From the NCBI GenBank assembly GCA_050246915.1, contig JBFWVD010000018.1, forward strand, positions 1-64,000: 64,000 nt of DNA. Reading direction: 5' to 3'. Below, one piece after another: positions 8,764 through 17,605 of the stretch. Source of the DNA: JBFWVD01 sp050246915 (GTDB lineage: Bacteria; Actinomycetota; Acidimicrobiia; Acidimicrobiales; Ilumatobacteraceae). The notes beneath the pieces are model-generated. The model had not been told where the DNA came from. It did not search any database and saw only the letters and a program-made list of their open reading frames with translations. How positions within the stretch are numbered: the first letter of the stretch is position 1; each line of letters opens with the position of its first letter. Position numbers and translations under genes: made by a program.

Positions 8764-9570
8764 TCAGTTCTCGTCGGATTCATCGCCGCCGTGGCCGTGT
8801 TTCCAGTAGCCCCTCACGGTGGCCTGTGTTCGCGGCACACCTCGCTCGGTGAACAGCAACGTGCGGATGCGCTGCACCGCGGCCGCCTCGCCCGCAGCCC
8901 AGATCTTGGTTTCCGGCGAGATCGACATCGCAGCCAACGCGTCGACGAGCCTCTCGCCGTGTCGACCCGTCGCGGGGACCTCGTGGAAGATGATCGTCGC
9001 GCCCCGATGGTCTGGGAGGTCCGGTCGGGCGTCGGGCCGCGTCAACTCGACATGCACGATGACCTGGGCATGGTGATCGATCACCTCCAGCAACTGCGCC
9101 ATGGCTGGGATGGCTGGTTCGTCGCCGAGCAACACGAACGAACGACACCGTTCGTCCACCGCGTAGCCGCGAGCTGGGCCCGAGATCGCGGCCGGCATGC
9201 CCGTCACGGCACGTTGCGCCCAGTCCGTGGCTATCCCGCTGTGGTGGATCACGATGTCGAGGTCCAACTCCAGTGTTGTCGGGTCGAACCGGCGGGGCGT
9301 GAAGGTGCGCAGCGCTGGACGCGCACCGTCGGGGAGGAGGAACTCGTTGCCGTTCCACGTCGGTATCACCAGTTCGTCGGTACCGGGCGATGGGAGGAGC
9401 AGCCGGACGCTGGCCGCCGGTTGATCGATCACCATGCCCGCCAGATCGGCACCGCTCAAGGTCACGCGCCGCATGTGTGGTGTCAACGCCACGTTGGACC
9501 GCACCGCGACGCGGCGGAACGACGGCGGCTCCCGCCGGATGCGACCCGCGACCCCGATCTTCTCACTCAT
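8764..9570 (-). CDS. Siderophore-interacting protein (FAD/NAD(P)H ferric-siderophore reductase)
   Basis: A 268-residue SIP/ViuB-type reductase that releases iron from ferric siderophores in the cytoplasm. Seen: N-terminal FAD barrel with ALRTFTPRRFD, the family's R-x-[FY]-[TS]-P-R FAD motif, then GPARGYAV, VLLGDEPAIPAMAQLLE (nucleotide-binding start) and the C-terminal IWAAGEAAAVQRIR plus RGYWKHG. Its ATG overlaps the stop codon of the serine hydrolase gene (ATGA), so it is the last gene of a three-gene run. No siderophore synthesis or uptake genes are in view. Confidence 0.88.
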   Translation of the reverse strand: MSEKIGVAGRIRREPPSFRRVAVRSNVALTPHMRRVTLSGADLAGMVIDQPAASVRLLLPSPGTDELVIPTWNGNEFLLPDGARPALRTFTPRRFDPTTLELDLDIVIHHSGIATDWAQRAVTGMPAAISGPARGYAVDERCRSFVLLGDEPAIPAMAQLLEVIDHHAQVIVHVELTRPDARPDLPDHRGATIIFHEVPATGRHGERLVDALAAMSISPETKIWAAGEAAAVQRIRTLLFTERGVPRTQATVRGYWKHGHGGDESDEN

Positions 9571-10841
9571 GGTCGGTTGAGCGCGTCCAGCACGCCGTTG
9601 GTGAGCGCGGCCTCGGTGAAGGGCGTCTCCTTGGGCGGCAACCCACCCATACGCACGGCGACGATGCGCTCCGAGGGGATCACCGCCACGATCTGGTTGC
9701 CGAGCCCCAAGGCCCAGAACACATCGTCGGGAGCACCAGGTGCCAACTGCCCTTGGCGCGTGTTCTCGCCGGAACCGTTGGTCACGGCGGCGTTCGAGGC
9801 GATGACGCCCGGTCGGTTCAACCAGAACAGCAGCCCGTACGCAGCATTGAGCGGCGTCGAGGACACACCAGTGGCGCGTTGCGCGTATGTCTTCGACACG
9901 ATCTGCTCCCCGTTCCAGGCACCGTTGTTGAGCATCAGATAGCCGAAACGAGCGAGGTCGAGACAGGTCGTTCTCAAGCCGGAGAAGGTCATGGTCGTAC
10001 CTGCGCCATCGACACCCATCTCGCTGTGGGCCATGCCGATGCGATCGAAGAGCTTGTTGCGCGCGTAGTCACGCGGGGGCTGTCCGGTGGCTGACTCGAG
10101 CACTGCCGACAGCGTCTGGATGGCCGCGTTGTTGTACGCCCACGTCGTGCCGGGCGGCGCGTCCTGGGCGAGGGCGATCGAGAAGGCCGTCTTGTCGGAG
10201 GCGCGGATCGCCATGTCGCTGTAGTCGGTGATGACGTCCCAGTGGCGACCGGAGTCGTTGGTGAGGAGGTTGGTGATGGTCACTGTCGCGGCCGCTGTGC
10301 CCCGCCACTCCGGGATGAACTTCTCGGCCGGGTCGGTGAGCGAGATCGCCCCGTCATCGCTGGCGATGCCGGTGAGGACGCTGGTGACGGACTTGGTCAC
10401 CGAGAAGGCCTCGCGCGGGGCGTCGGGAGCCATCGTCCAGCTCTGCTGTTCGACCACGACGCCGTCCTTGACGATCACCAGGCACGTGGAGTTCGCCGCC
10501 GCCGTCGTGGCGACGAGCGCGGCGAGAGCGTCGGTGTCGAACCCGGCGGCGGCGGGATCGCCCGTGGCCCACGTGGCGCCGGGGTACACCACGGGGGGAG
10601 AGATGATCGTGGCGCTGGCGAGAGTGGTCGTGGTCGTGGTCGCGGCGATCGGCTCGGTCGTGGCGCTGATCGCCGGGGCGACACTGTCCGCAATTGAGGT
10701 TGACGCGGGTGTCGTGATGGCGACATCTGTGCTATCGACGGTCTCGTCGGAGCCGCCACCGGAGCAGGCGGCAATGAGCGCGCCGGCGAGCACGGTTCCG
10801 ATCGTCATACGCATGGCCGTCCCACGCATGGCCGCCGTCAC
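9567..10841 (-). CDS. Serine hydrolase lipoprotein (class C beta-lactamase family)
   Basis: A secreted protein of about 424 residues with the beta-lactamase/D,D-peptidase fold. Near the N-terminus a hydrophobic stretch ends in LIAACSGGG, a lipobox with Cys about residue 26, then a Thr/Ser-rich linker. The catalytic domain has the SVTK tetrad (SxxK) and the Y-N-N motif in WAYNNA. The frame is open up to 11027; the GTG at 10841 overlaps the upstream stop (GTGA), but ATGs at 10829 and 10814 would also keep the lipobox. Members are peptidases or esterases; the substrate is unknown. Confidence 0.78.
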   Translation of the reverse strand: MTAAMRGTAMRMTIGTVLAGALIAACSGGGSDETVDSTDVAITTPASTSIADSVAPAISATTEPIAATTTTTTLASATIISPPVVYPGATWATGDPAAAGFDTDALAALVATTAAANSTCLVIVKDGVVVEQQSWTMAPDAPREAFSVTKSVTSVLTGIASDDGAISLTDPAEKFIPEWRGTAAATVTITNLLTNDSGRHWDVITDYSDMAIRASDKTAFSIALAQDAPPGTTWAYNNAAIQTLSAVLESATGQPPRDYARNKLFDRIGMAHSEMGVDGAGTTMTFSGLRTTCLDLARFGYLMLNNGAWNGEQIVSKTYAQRATGVSSTPLNAAYGLLFWLNRPGVIASNAAVTNGSGENTRQGQLAPGAPDDVFWALGLGNQIVAVIPSERIVAVRMGGLPPKETPFTEAALTNGVLDALNRP

Positions 10842-11485
10842 GACGTGACGCTCGCGTCGCCGTCGGTCCAGCGCAGACGGTTCAACAACGCCTCTTCGGC
10901 TGCCCGGTGCTCGGCGAGTGCGGCCGACTGCGCCTCGTCGAGATCGTCCAGCAACCACCATTGCGGCCCGGCCAATTGCACCAGTCGCGCTTCGGCCATC
11001 TCGACGGCGAGCACCTCGGCGGGCCACTCTTCGCGCGGTCGTGGACGAGTGAGCGGTGCCCCGGCTGCTTCATCGAGGCGGATCAGCGTCGATGAGGACA
11101 CGTCGAGCGCGCACCACACGTTGGACAGGGCCTGGCGCATGGCCGGGCGCTCAGAGCACTCGGCCTCGAGCCAGGTGAGATCGTCCTCGTCGTCGGATAC
11201 GAAGCTCTCGAGCGGGCCCGCTCCGACCTCGGCCAGCACGTCGCCCTCGGCTCTGTCGACGAGAGCCACCAGGAGTCGACGATGCAGATCACGGCGGGCA
11301 GCGACGCCCGGTTCCATGAGGAGCTCGACCGCCCACCAGTCGGGATCACCGAAGCTGCGCTCGCTGCCATTCTCGGTGTATCGACACCAGGCCTCGGCGA
11401 TCTGCTCGACCGTGACGAGTGCCAACACCGCGTCGATGTCCTCGTCGTCCACCAGTTGCTGCAGGCGTTCGCTGTCGATGCTCAC
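10838..11485 (-). CDS. Conserved hypothetical protein (DUF6869-like)
   Basis: A 215-residue acidic soluble protein without signal or membrane segments. The pattern IAEAWCRYTENGSERSFGDPDWWAVELL near residues 28-58 resembles the DUF6869 family from memory; this is tentative and no catalytic residues are evident. A second half is Ala/Glu-rich and helical. It is the first gene of a run followed by the serine-hydrolase lipoprotein (GTGA overlap) and the siderophore-interacting protein. Function unknown. Confidence 0.6.
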   Translation of the reverse strand: MSIDSERLQQLVDDEDIDAVLALVTVEQIAEAWCRYTENGSERSFGDPDWWAVELLMEPGVAARRDLHRRLLVALVDRAEGDVLAEVGAGPLESFVSDDEDDLTWLEAECSERPAMRQALSNVWCALDVSSSTLIRLDEAAGAPLTRPRPREEWPAEVLAVEMAEARLVQLAGPQWWLLDDLDEAQSAALAEHRAAEEALLNRLRWTDGDASVTS

Positions 11486-11542
11486 GACCGCAACCTAACC
11501 ATGGTGACGAGGCCGATGGGCAACGCGGAGCGGCACCGACGA

Positions 11543-14044
11543 TCACGCGGGAGTCCACCCGGTGAGCGTCCAGCGCTCGACATCACCTGACGAAGGCTCG
11601 ATGCGCAACAGATGGAGCCATCCGTTACCGACGAGGTTCCGCACGATCTCATGAGCATCGACGATCGCATCGATCATGTGGCGGGGCGCCTCGATGAACA
11701 CCGACAGTCGCAGCGGGCGGTGGTGCAAGGTCGTGCCGTCATGGAGCGATTGCATGGGCAACCCGATGCGGAGGTCCCCACCGTTGCCCTCGAAGACCCC
11801 CAGGTGACCACCCACGACGTTGTGGAGCACCTTGTTCCCGCTGCCGTATCGGCGATTGTCCACGGTCGAGGCGAAGTACTGCAGGTTGATCCAGTTCGTC
11901 ACCACCATCGGAGCGGTCATGATGAGCGTCAGCACCGAGCTGTCACTGTCGCTCGTGTGGTCGTAGTCGTGCAGGAACGTCCGGCCCTCGAGGTTCATGT
12001 GCCGGGTCCGCCGTCGAGGGGCCACGATGAACGCGGCGTTGCCCGCCAAGCCCCATTCGGGTCGCACCTGCGACCAGTCGTTGGCCCGCTCCCGCACGGT
12101 CGTGGCCAACGCGTCGGGCCGGTCTTCGAACCGCGCCAGCCCGAGGCTCCCGGCGCGCTCTCGACGAGCGTTGTCGCCGGCGACTGCCAGCCATGACCGC
12201 AACTGGTCGATGGCATCGCGATGGGTATCGGGGACCAGATCGACGTCGAAGAGCTCGACCGTGTCGGTGGTGGTGTTGTGCACGCCGGCCACGAACCACG
12301 TGGCCGGAGGAATCGGTGTGCCGAGTTGCTCGAGTCGAGCGCGAACCTCCATCGAGTTGAAGAGATCGGCCGCGACCCGTGCGTTCACCTCGCCGCTGTG
12401 CCCACCGCATGCTCCACAATCGAGTCCCGCGGCATGTGGGTTGTTGGCGCTCTGGCTGCCATGACCGCACAAGAGGATCAGTGGCGCCATGCGTTGCTCG
12501 ATACCCATGGCTCTCAGCACGCGCTGGGCAACGATCGCCGCCGTGTCGATGTCGATCGACGTGAGGCGGGGGCGAAGCGCTGAGGCGGTGGGTCCTCCAA
12601 GCCCTAGGTCCTCCCAGTTCGCTGGCGGCTCGCTGTGCGCGATCGATTCCTTCACCAGCTTCACGCCGTAGAGCAGGCCCATGGCCTCGACGAAGCTGAA
12701 CATCGACGACGGTGCCGTGCGGAACGAGCCCCAACGCTGGTTGCTCTGCAATGCTGCAGCTCGTTCGGAGGCGAGGGCGTCCTCGCCCGCTCCATGTGGC
12801 AGATGCTCCGTGACGTTGAACACCGGAGCGAGCAGTCCGGGCAGCTGGGGGCGGGTCAGGCTGCTCGCTGCCGGTGTGTAGGAGATGGGCAGTCCGAAGA
12901 AGCCGGCGAATCCCCGCGTCTCGATCTCGCGCGTCACCGCCTCGAGACCGCGGCGCAGTACCTCCGAGCGCACGTCGATGCAGAACACCGCCTGCACGGC
13001 GGGGAGGTTCTGATCGGTGTCGGGCGCTGGGCCGGCGCTCGTCAGCGGGGCGATGAGAGACCGTTGGTACGTTTGCTCGAGGGCGGCGTGCATGACCCAA
13101 TCCACCCGCTGTTCGCGCTCGATGGATTCGATCAGATCGGTGAGCACTTCTGCCGACCACGAGTGTGCCCACTGTTCCCAGATCGGGGCATCGGCGTCCT
13201 CGGCGTCGTTGCGCAGCAGCCATTCCCAGGTCAGGCGGATGGCGAGGAGATCGATGATCGTGTGGTCATCGTCGCCGACCAGCCGTGCCTGCCAACGCTC
13301 ATAGGCGCACCACGCGGCCCATCCGTTGATGGCGAGGAGGTTGGCCGTCAGATAGGCCTCGCGTCCAACGTCGGGGACACCCAACGACTCGAGCATCGCT
13401 GCCATGGCCGCAACGGGCGAATTGGGGAGCGACGTCAACTGTGATTGCAGCCACGTGCGTCCGTGGTACCACTGCCAGCCGCGGTGCATCGCGATCGCGG
13501 CGCGCCACGAGGTGTACAGGTCCTCGCGGTGTGTGGGATGCCACGATCCTTGCCACTGGTCGAAGTGGGCCGCACAGTGCTGGCTGATCTGATGAGTGAC
13601 GAGATCGGTCCACGATTGTCCCGGTCGCGGAGGCGCCCCGAGATCGCGCACATCGGTGGCGAGGGGGGCGCGCGGCAGGACGCGATGGTCCCCTTCGTGA
13701 TCGTGCTGGAGTGACCGACGGGCTCGGTCGGCGAGCGTCGGATCGTCGAACGCTGCCGCCGCTTCGTCGATGAGCGCGGCATCGAGACGGCCTGCTGCCC
13801 ACTCGCTGCGATACCACGAGGTGGGCATGGTGAGCGTGGTGCCGCCCAACGCCCCCAACGAGGCTGCGGCGTCGCGCACATCGTTGCCCGTCCACCCCCA
13901 GTAGGGGTTCACGGCGATGAAGCGATCCAACGGCCATGTGGGAGCGATCCGATCGCATGCGGCGTTGATCTGGTCGATGACGGGCTGGGCGGTGGCGGAC
14001 CCGTGGTGGTTGATGGACACTGCGATCTCCGTTCGTTGGGACAT
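11543..14044 (-). CDS. dabA: Inorganic-carbon pump subunit DabA (DUF2309)
   Basis: An 833-residue protein of the DabA family, the beta-carbonic-anhydrase-like half of the DAB inorganic-carbon accumulation pump, thought to hydrate CO2 directionally when driven by DabB. The zinc-site residues are all present: C355 and D357 in FCIDVRS, H528 in LLCGHGS and C543 in LDCGACG. Each is offset by exactly +4 from the C351, D353, H524 and C539 reported for Halothiobacillus DabA. The ATG at 14044 shares one base with the dabB stop (TGATG); the frame is open to 14161 but only the downstream start fits the operon. The partner lies directly upstream and a LysR gene is divergent from it. Confidence 0.95.
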   Translation of the reverse strand: MSQRTEIAVSINHHGSATAQPVIDQINAACDRIAPTWPLDRFIAVNPYWGWTGNDVRDAAASLGALGGTTLTMPTSWYRSEWAAGRLDAALIDEAAAAFDDPTLADRARRSLQHDHEGDHRVLPRAPLATDVRDLGAPPRPGQSWTDLVTHQISQHCAAHFDQWQGSWHPTHREDLYTSWRAAIAMHRGWQWYHGRTWLQSQLTSLPNSPVAAMAAMLESLGVPDVGREAYLTANLLAINGWAAWCAYERWQARLVGDDDHTIIDLLAIRLTWEWLLRNDAEDADAPIWEQWAHSWSAEVLTDLIESIEREQRVDWVMHAALEQTYQRSLIAPLTSAGPAPDTDQNLPAVQAVFCIDVRSEVLRRGLEAVTREIETRGFAGFFGLPISYTPAASSLTRPQLPGLLAPVFNVTEHLPHGAGEDALASERAAALQSNQRWGSFRTAPSSMFSFVEAMGLLYGVKLVKESIAHSEPPANWEDLGLGGPTASALRPRLTSIDIDTAAIVAQRVLRAMGIEQRMAPLILLCGHGSQSANNPHAAGLDCGACGGHSGEVNARVAADLFNSMEVRARLEQLGTPIPPATWFVAGVHNTTTDTVELFDVDLVPDTHRDAIDQLRSWLAVAGDNARRERAGSLGLARFEDRPDALATTVRERANDWSQVRPEWGLAGNAAFIVAPRRRTRHMNLEGRTFLHDYDHTSDSDSSVLTLIMTAPMVVTNWINLQYFASTVDNRRYGSGNKVLHNVVGGHLGVFEGNGGDLRIGLPMQSLHDGTTLHHRPLRLSVFIEAPRHMIDAIVDAHEIVRNLVGNGWLHLLRIEPSSGDVERWTLTGWTPA

Positions 14045-15681
14045 CAGGAACCGGCCGTGACGGGCGGCTGTTCGGTCACGCTGATCGCGCCCGCGACGAT
14101 TGCGGTACTGCGTGGACTGGGCAACGCCTCGGGGCGCCACTGCGCAGCCGGCGGCCCCCATAGCAAGAAGACGACACGGGTGAACACCTCGTCGATGAAG
14201 AACGCTCCGTAGACCCAGGGCCGAAGGCGGGCGAGGACCCGATGGTCAGGAGCGATGAGGCGAAGGGCATGGAAGGCGAACAGAGTGGTGAAGCCGATCG
14301 CGACGATGACGAGCGCGACGATCGGCGCATCGCGCCCACTCGGAACCATCTGTTCGAACAACACATGCAGTGCGAGGTACGTGGCGGTGATGGTCATTGC
14401 GGCGAGCGGGAGTCGCACAGCGCGAGCGTGGCGATCGGACCGACCGTGCGTGAGCGGCACCATGGCCAATGCCACGATGGCGATCACGACCCACAGCGTT
14501 GCGGTGGGGGCGTGGGTGGACGGGAGCAGGGTCCACCCCGCCACGACGGCACCGACGGCACCGATCGCCACAGCGGTGCTCGCCGCCACGGACGTCAGGT
14601 TCGACGGTGCGACAGCGGCGCCGAGTTGTCGACGTTGGGTCTGTCGCACTGCACCGCCCGCACCCAAGAAGGCGTGGGCCTTGTACAACGAATGAGCGAG
14701 CAGGTGCAGCATGGCCATCGGCCACAGCCCGAGCCCGCACTGCATCACCATGAATCCCATCTGCGCGCAGGTCGACCAGGCGAGGGCGACCTTGACGCTG
14801 ATACGTGTGGTCATCACCACCGCGGCGACCACCGCGGTGATCGTGCCGACGGCGACGAGCATCAGCCGCGTCTCGATGGCGCGATCGACGAGGGGAGCGA
14901 CGCGCAACAGGACGAAACCACCGAGGTTCACCACACCGGCATGGAGCAGCGCTGACACCGGCGTCGGCGCTTCCATCACCTGGAGAAGCCATCCGTGGAA
15001 GGGCAGTTGCGCACACTTCAATATGGCGGCCAACGCGATGAGTGCCACACCGATGCGTGCGCCGGTAGGCAACGGACCTGCAGCCATCGCGGACAACGCC
15101 ATCCGATCGAGCCGCAAGGTGTCGAACGCGGTGCCCAGCGCGATCACCGCACCCAGCATGCAGGTATCGGCGCACCGAGCGAGGATGAACTTCTTGTGGG
15201 CGACGGCCAACGCGGTCGGCCGGTCGCCGAAGAAGGTCAACAATCCGTGCATGGCGATGCTGGTTGCCATCCATGCCAACGTGATCAGCAACAGGTTGTT
15301 GGCAACGGTGACCAAGCTGACTGCGGCGAGGGTGGCCAGCATGCGGCACACGTATCGGCGCTCGAACGGGTCCCCGGCGATGTACGCCGTCGAGAACCTG
15401 ATGACGACCCATCCGATGAACGCCACCAGAACGAGCATGACCACGCCCGGGGTGTCCGAGCGCAGCAGCTCCCCGGCGCGGGCGTCACCGGACGCTCGCA
15501 CGATGGCGAGTACAGCGGTGATCGCCATCATCGCCACTGAGGCGGCCCTGGCCCGTCGCCATGCCCTGGCTGTGGTGGGCGCTCGCCACACCAGAGCCGA
15601 AGCCAACACCGCAACGGCACTCGGCGCCACGAGCAGGGCACCGTGCCAGAGGGGAAGGGCTGAGGGGATGGTGGCGATCAC
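14044..15681 (-). CDS. dabB: Inorganic-carbon pump membrane subunit DabB (NuoL/MrpA-like)
   Basis: A 545-residue multi-pass membrane protein of the proton-conducting NADH dehydrogenase subunit 5/MrpA family. Many hydrophobic helices are seen, and the central segment KFILARCADTCMLGAVIALG followed by FHGWLLQVMEAPTPVSALLHAGVVNLGG carries the conserved channel Lys and the P-x-P-V-S-A-L-L-H motif. With DabA it forms a cation-gradient-driven CO2-hydrating pump. No other Nuo or Mrp genes are nearby, which supports DabB over complex I. GTG start with AAGGAG ten bases upstream. First gene of the dabB-dabA operon, divergent from a LysR gene with 111 bp between. Confidence 0.93.
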   Translation of the reverse strand: MIATIPSALPLWHGALLVAPSAVAVLASALVWRAPTTARAWRRARAASVAMMAITAVLAIVRASGDARAGELLRSDTPGVVMLVLVAFIGWVVIRFSTAYIAGDPFERRYVCRMLATLAAVSLVTVANNLLLITLAWMATSIAMHGLLTFFGDRPTALAVAHKKFILARCADTCMLGAVIALGTAFDTLRLDRMALSAMAAGPLPTGARIGVALIALAAILKCAQLPFHGWLLQVMEAPTPVSALLHAGVVNLGGFVLLRVAPLVDRAIETRLMLVAVGTITAVVAAVVMTTRISVKVALAWSTCAQMGFMVMQCGLGLWPMAMLHLLAHSLYKAHAFLGAGGAVRQTQRRQLGAAVAPSNLTSVAASTAVAIGAVGAVVAGWTLLPSTHAPTATLWVVIAIVALAMVPLTHGRSDRHARAVRLPLAAMTITATYLALHVLFEQMVPSGRDAPIVALVIVAIGFTTLFAFHALRLIAPDHRVLARLRPWVYGAFFIDEVFTRVVFLLWGPPAAQWRPEALPSPRSTAIVAGAISVTEQPPVTAGS

Positions 15682-15760
15682 GGTCAGGGAACTCCTTCGT
15701 GGTGGGCGAAGTCACTCTGCGCTGCTCTGACCGTTCTGTCCAATATCGAGTTGAGTACAG

Positions 15761-15783
15761 TTTGTTCTGTTGAACAGAACAAA
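15761..15783. promoter_or_regulatory. Perfect 11-bp-arm palindrome, likely LysR operator
   Basis: Arms TTTGTTCTGTT and AACAGAACAAA surround one central base. It lies between divergent dabB and the LysR gene and ends 9 nt before the regulator's GTG, overlapping the purine-rich ribosome-binding region. It contains the LysR T-N11-A pattern. Probably an autoregulatory and shared operator controlling the carbon-pump operon. Confidence 0.65.
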
Positions 15784-15792
15784 GGGAAGGCC

Positions 15793-16692
15793 GTGTCCTC
15801 GCTGAACTTCCATCACCTCCGCTACTTCTGGGCAGTGGCCAAGGAGGGCAACCTCACACGCGCCGCTGCTCAGCTACACGTCTCGCAGTCAGCGTTGTCG
15901 TCACAGATCAAGCAGCTCGAGACCGACCTCGGTCAGCCACTGTTCGCTCGGAAGGGTCGAAACCTGGCGCTCACCGAAGCCGGGCAGGTCGCGTTGTCGT
16001 ATGCCGATTCGATCTTCGCCCAAGGCAACGAGTTGATGGCGGTGCTGCGCGAAGGGCGACGTGCAGAGCGTCAAGTGCTGCGCATCGGGGCGGTAGCGAC
16101 GGTGTCGCGCAACTTCCAGGAGAACTTCATCCGTCCCGTGCTCGATCGCCCGGACGTCGAGCTCGAGCTGGTGTCGGGGAGCCTTCCGGACCTGCTGTCG
16201 CGGCTGCGGGTCCATTCGATCGACCTCATCTTGTCCAACCAGCGGGTGCCCGCGAGCTCTGTCGACCCGTGGAGGTGCCGGCGGGTGGCACGCCAACCCG
16301 TGAGTCTGGTGGGCCGACCTCGATCGACGGGTCCCTTCCGCTTCCCCGAGGACCTCGCTCGGGTGCCGCTGCTCTTGCCCGGGCGCGACAACGACATCCG
16401 CGCCAGCTTCGATCTGCGCTGCGAGCAGCTCGGCATCCGGTACGTGGTGCGCGCCGAAGTGGACGACATGGCGCTGCTCCGGCTCTTGGCCCGTGACTCC
16501 GATGCCGTGGCGTTGTTGCCCTCGGTGGTCGTGCAAGACGAGTTGCGCTCGGGTCTCCTGGTGGAACACGCGGTGATCCCGCAGTTGCACGAGAACTTCT
16601 ACGCGGTAGCGGTGCAACGTCGATATGCGCCTCCGCTGCTGCAGACGCTGCTGTCGCGTTCGGAGGACGAGATCTTGCGGCCGCCGTCGTGA
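15793..16692 (+). CDS. LysR-family transcriptional regulator, likely controls dabBA
   Basis: A 299-residue LysR-type regulator. The N-terminal HTH is FHHLRYFWAVAKEGNLTRAAAQLHVSQSALSSQIKQLE in pieces (about residues 6-45), followed by the linker helix and the co-inducer domain with VLRIGAVATVSRNFQENF. GTG at 15793 with agggaagg just upstream is preferred; a TTG at 15751 would place the palindrome inside the coding frame. It is divergent from the dabB-dabA pump genes, and LysR (CbbR/CcmR-like) genes next to carbon-uptake genes are a known arrangement. The ligand is unknown; 2-phosphoglycolate or another carbon signal is a guess from family precedent. Confidence 0.85.
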   Translation: MSSLNFHHLRYFWAVAKEGNLTRAAAQLHVSQSALSSQIKQLETDLGQPLFARKGRNLALTEAGQVALSYADSIFAQGNELMAVLREGRRAERQVLRIGAVATVSRNFQENFIRPVLDRPDVELELVSGSLPDLLSRLRVHSIDLILSNQRVPASSVDPWRCRRVARQPVSLVGRPRSTGPFRFPEDLARVPLLLPGRDNDIRASFDLRCEQLGIRYVVRAEVDDMALLRLLARDSDAVALLPSVVVQDELRSGLLVEHAVIPQLHENFYAVAVQRRYAPPLLQTLLSRSEDEILRPPS

Positions 16693-16728
16693 CCTCGACC
16701 GCCCAGGTCGCCACTACTGTGTCGATCC

Positions 16729-17043
16729 ATGCCTACCCGGAAGGTGCGGACTCCGGAGATCGAGCCATCGGCGCCGGGATGGACGTTCTTCACGAATCAC
16801 GGACACGTGCTCGTGTGTATCGCTCGTGATTCGACGGTGCGGATCTCCGATATCGCGCGGATGGTCGGCATCGGCGAGCGGGCGGCCCATCGCATCGTGC
16901 ACGATCTCATCGACGGCGGATACGTCGTGCAGACCAAGGTCGGTCGACGCAACACCTATGAGTTGCGGCTGGATGCTCCATTGCGTCATCCGCTCGAAGC
17001 TCACCATCGGCTGAGCCAGGTTTTCGACCCGCTCACGCAGTGA
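16729..17043 (+). CDS. Small winged-helix DNA-binding protein
   Basis: A 104-residue protein with a MarR/ArsR-like winged helix: GWTFFTNHGHVLVCIARDSTVRISDIARMVGIGERAAHRIVHDLIDGGYV in sequence order, then a basic wing (QTKVGRRNTYELRLD) and a short C-terminal tail. Such single-domain regulators are common in actinobacteria. A TACTGT box at 16715-16720, only 8 nt before the ATG, could be a -10 element for an almost leaderless transcript. Target genes unknown. Confidence 0.72.
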   Translation: MPTRKVRTPEIEPSAPGWTFFTNHGHVLVCIARDSTVRISDIARMVGIGERAAHRIVHDLIDGGYVVQTKVGRRNTYELRLDAPLRHPLEAHHRLSQVFDPLTQ

Positions 17044-17078
17044 CGAAGGGGTCGTTCCGCTCGACCTGCTCGGCTCGC

Positions 17079-17402
17079 TCAGAAGTCGAACAACTCACCC
17101 AGGAGCCCCTTCTTCTTGCGCTTGCCGAACGTGCGGCTGCTCCGGTAGCGGTCGTCGTCATCATCGTCATCGTCCCAATCGCGGTGATCGGTTCGTGGCT
17201 TCTGCACGGCGAGTCGTTCGGTGGCCAACGGGGTGCCCGATGGTGGAGGCATCGTCTGGCCGCTCGGCGCAGCGCGCTCGATGATCTTGTCCAGCTCACC
17301 TCGATCGAGCCACACGCCGCGACATTCGGGGCAGTAGTCGATCTCGATGCCGGAACGCTCGGTCATGACGAGCGCGGAGTTGGTGCAGCACGGGCACTTC
17401 AT
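17079..17402 (-). CDS. TFIIB-type zinc-ribbon protein
   Basis: A 107-residue protein beginning with a zinc ribbon: CPCC at residues 3-6 and YCPEC-x-GVWLDRGELDKIIERA, the zf-TFIIB signature. The rest is low-complexity with an Asp-rich run (D-W-D-D-D-D-D-D-D-D-R) and a basic GKRKKKGLL segment before the C-terminal FDF. ATG at 17402 has AAGGAC upstream; the frame is open to 17564 but upstream sequence lacks the family pattern. Convergent with the winged-helix gene. Family members bind zinc; their role is not established. Confidence 0.78.
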   Translation of the reverse strand: MKCPCCTNSALVMTERSGIEIDYCPECRGVWLDRGELDKIIERAAPSGQTMPPPSGTPLATERLAVQKPRTDHRDWDDDDDDDDRYRSSRTFGKRKKKGLLGELFDF

Positions 17403-17605
17403 GGGGTTGTCCTTCGGTCGCAGGAGTACTGGCCGAAGGTCTCTCCCAGCCCGCATCGTGTGCGGACCTCTCGTTGCCGGGCCCGCAGGCCGTGATGACG
17501 ACAACGTGATGTCGGGATACTCCCCTTCGCCGATCACGCTACCGGTCGATCGGGTACATGGCAACCAATACCTGTGATGAACGACAGGTTTACCGGGCGT
17601 CGAGG

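Noticed and set aside
8710..9942. Long plus-strand open frame across the siderophore-interacting protein gene
   Set aside because: Low-complexity Arg/His-rich translation; the minus-strand frame has clear SIP motifs.
11943..15730. Long antisense open frames across the dabA/dabB genes (for example 11943-13223 and 14711-15730)
   Set aside because: High-GC DNA gives long open frames opposite real genes. Composition is Arg/Pro/His-rich and no family motif appears.
15751..15792. TTG at 15751 as the LysR start
   Set aside because: It would put the palindrome inside the coding frame. GTG at 15793 has a purine-rich ribosome-binding site and matches the usual LysR N-terminus.
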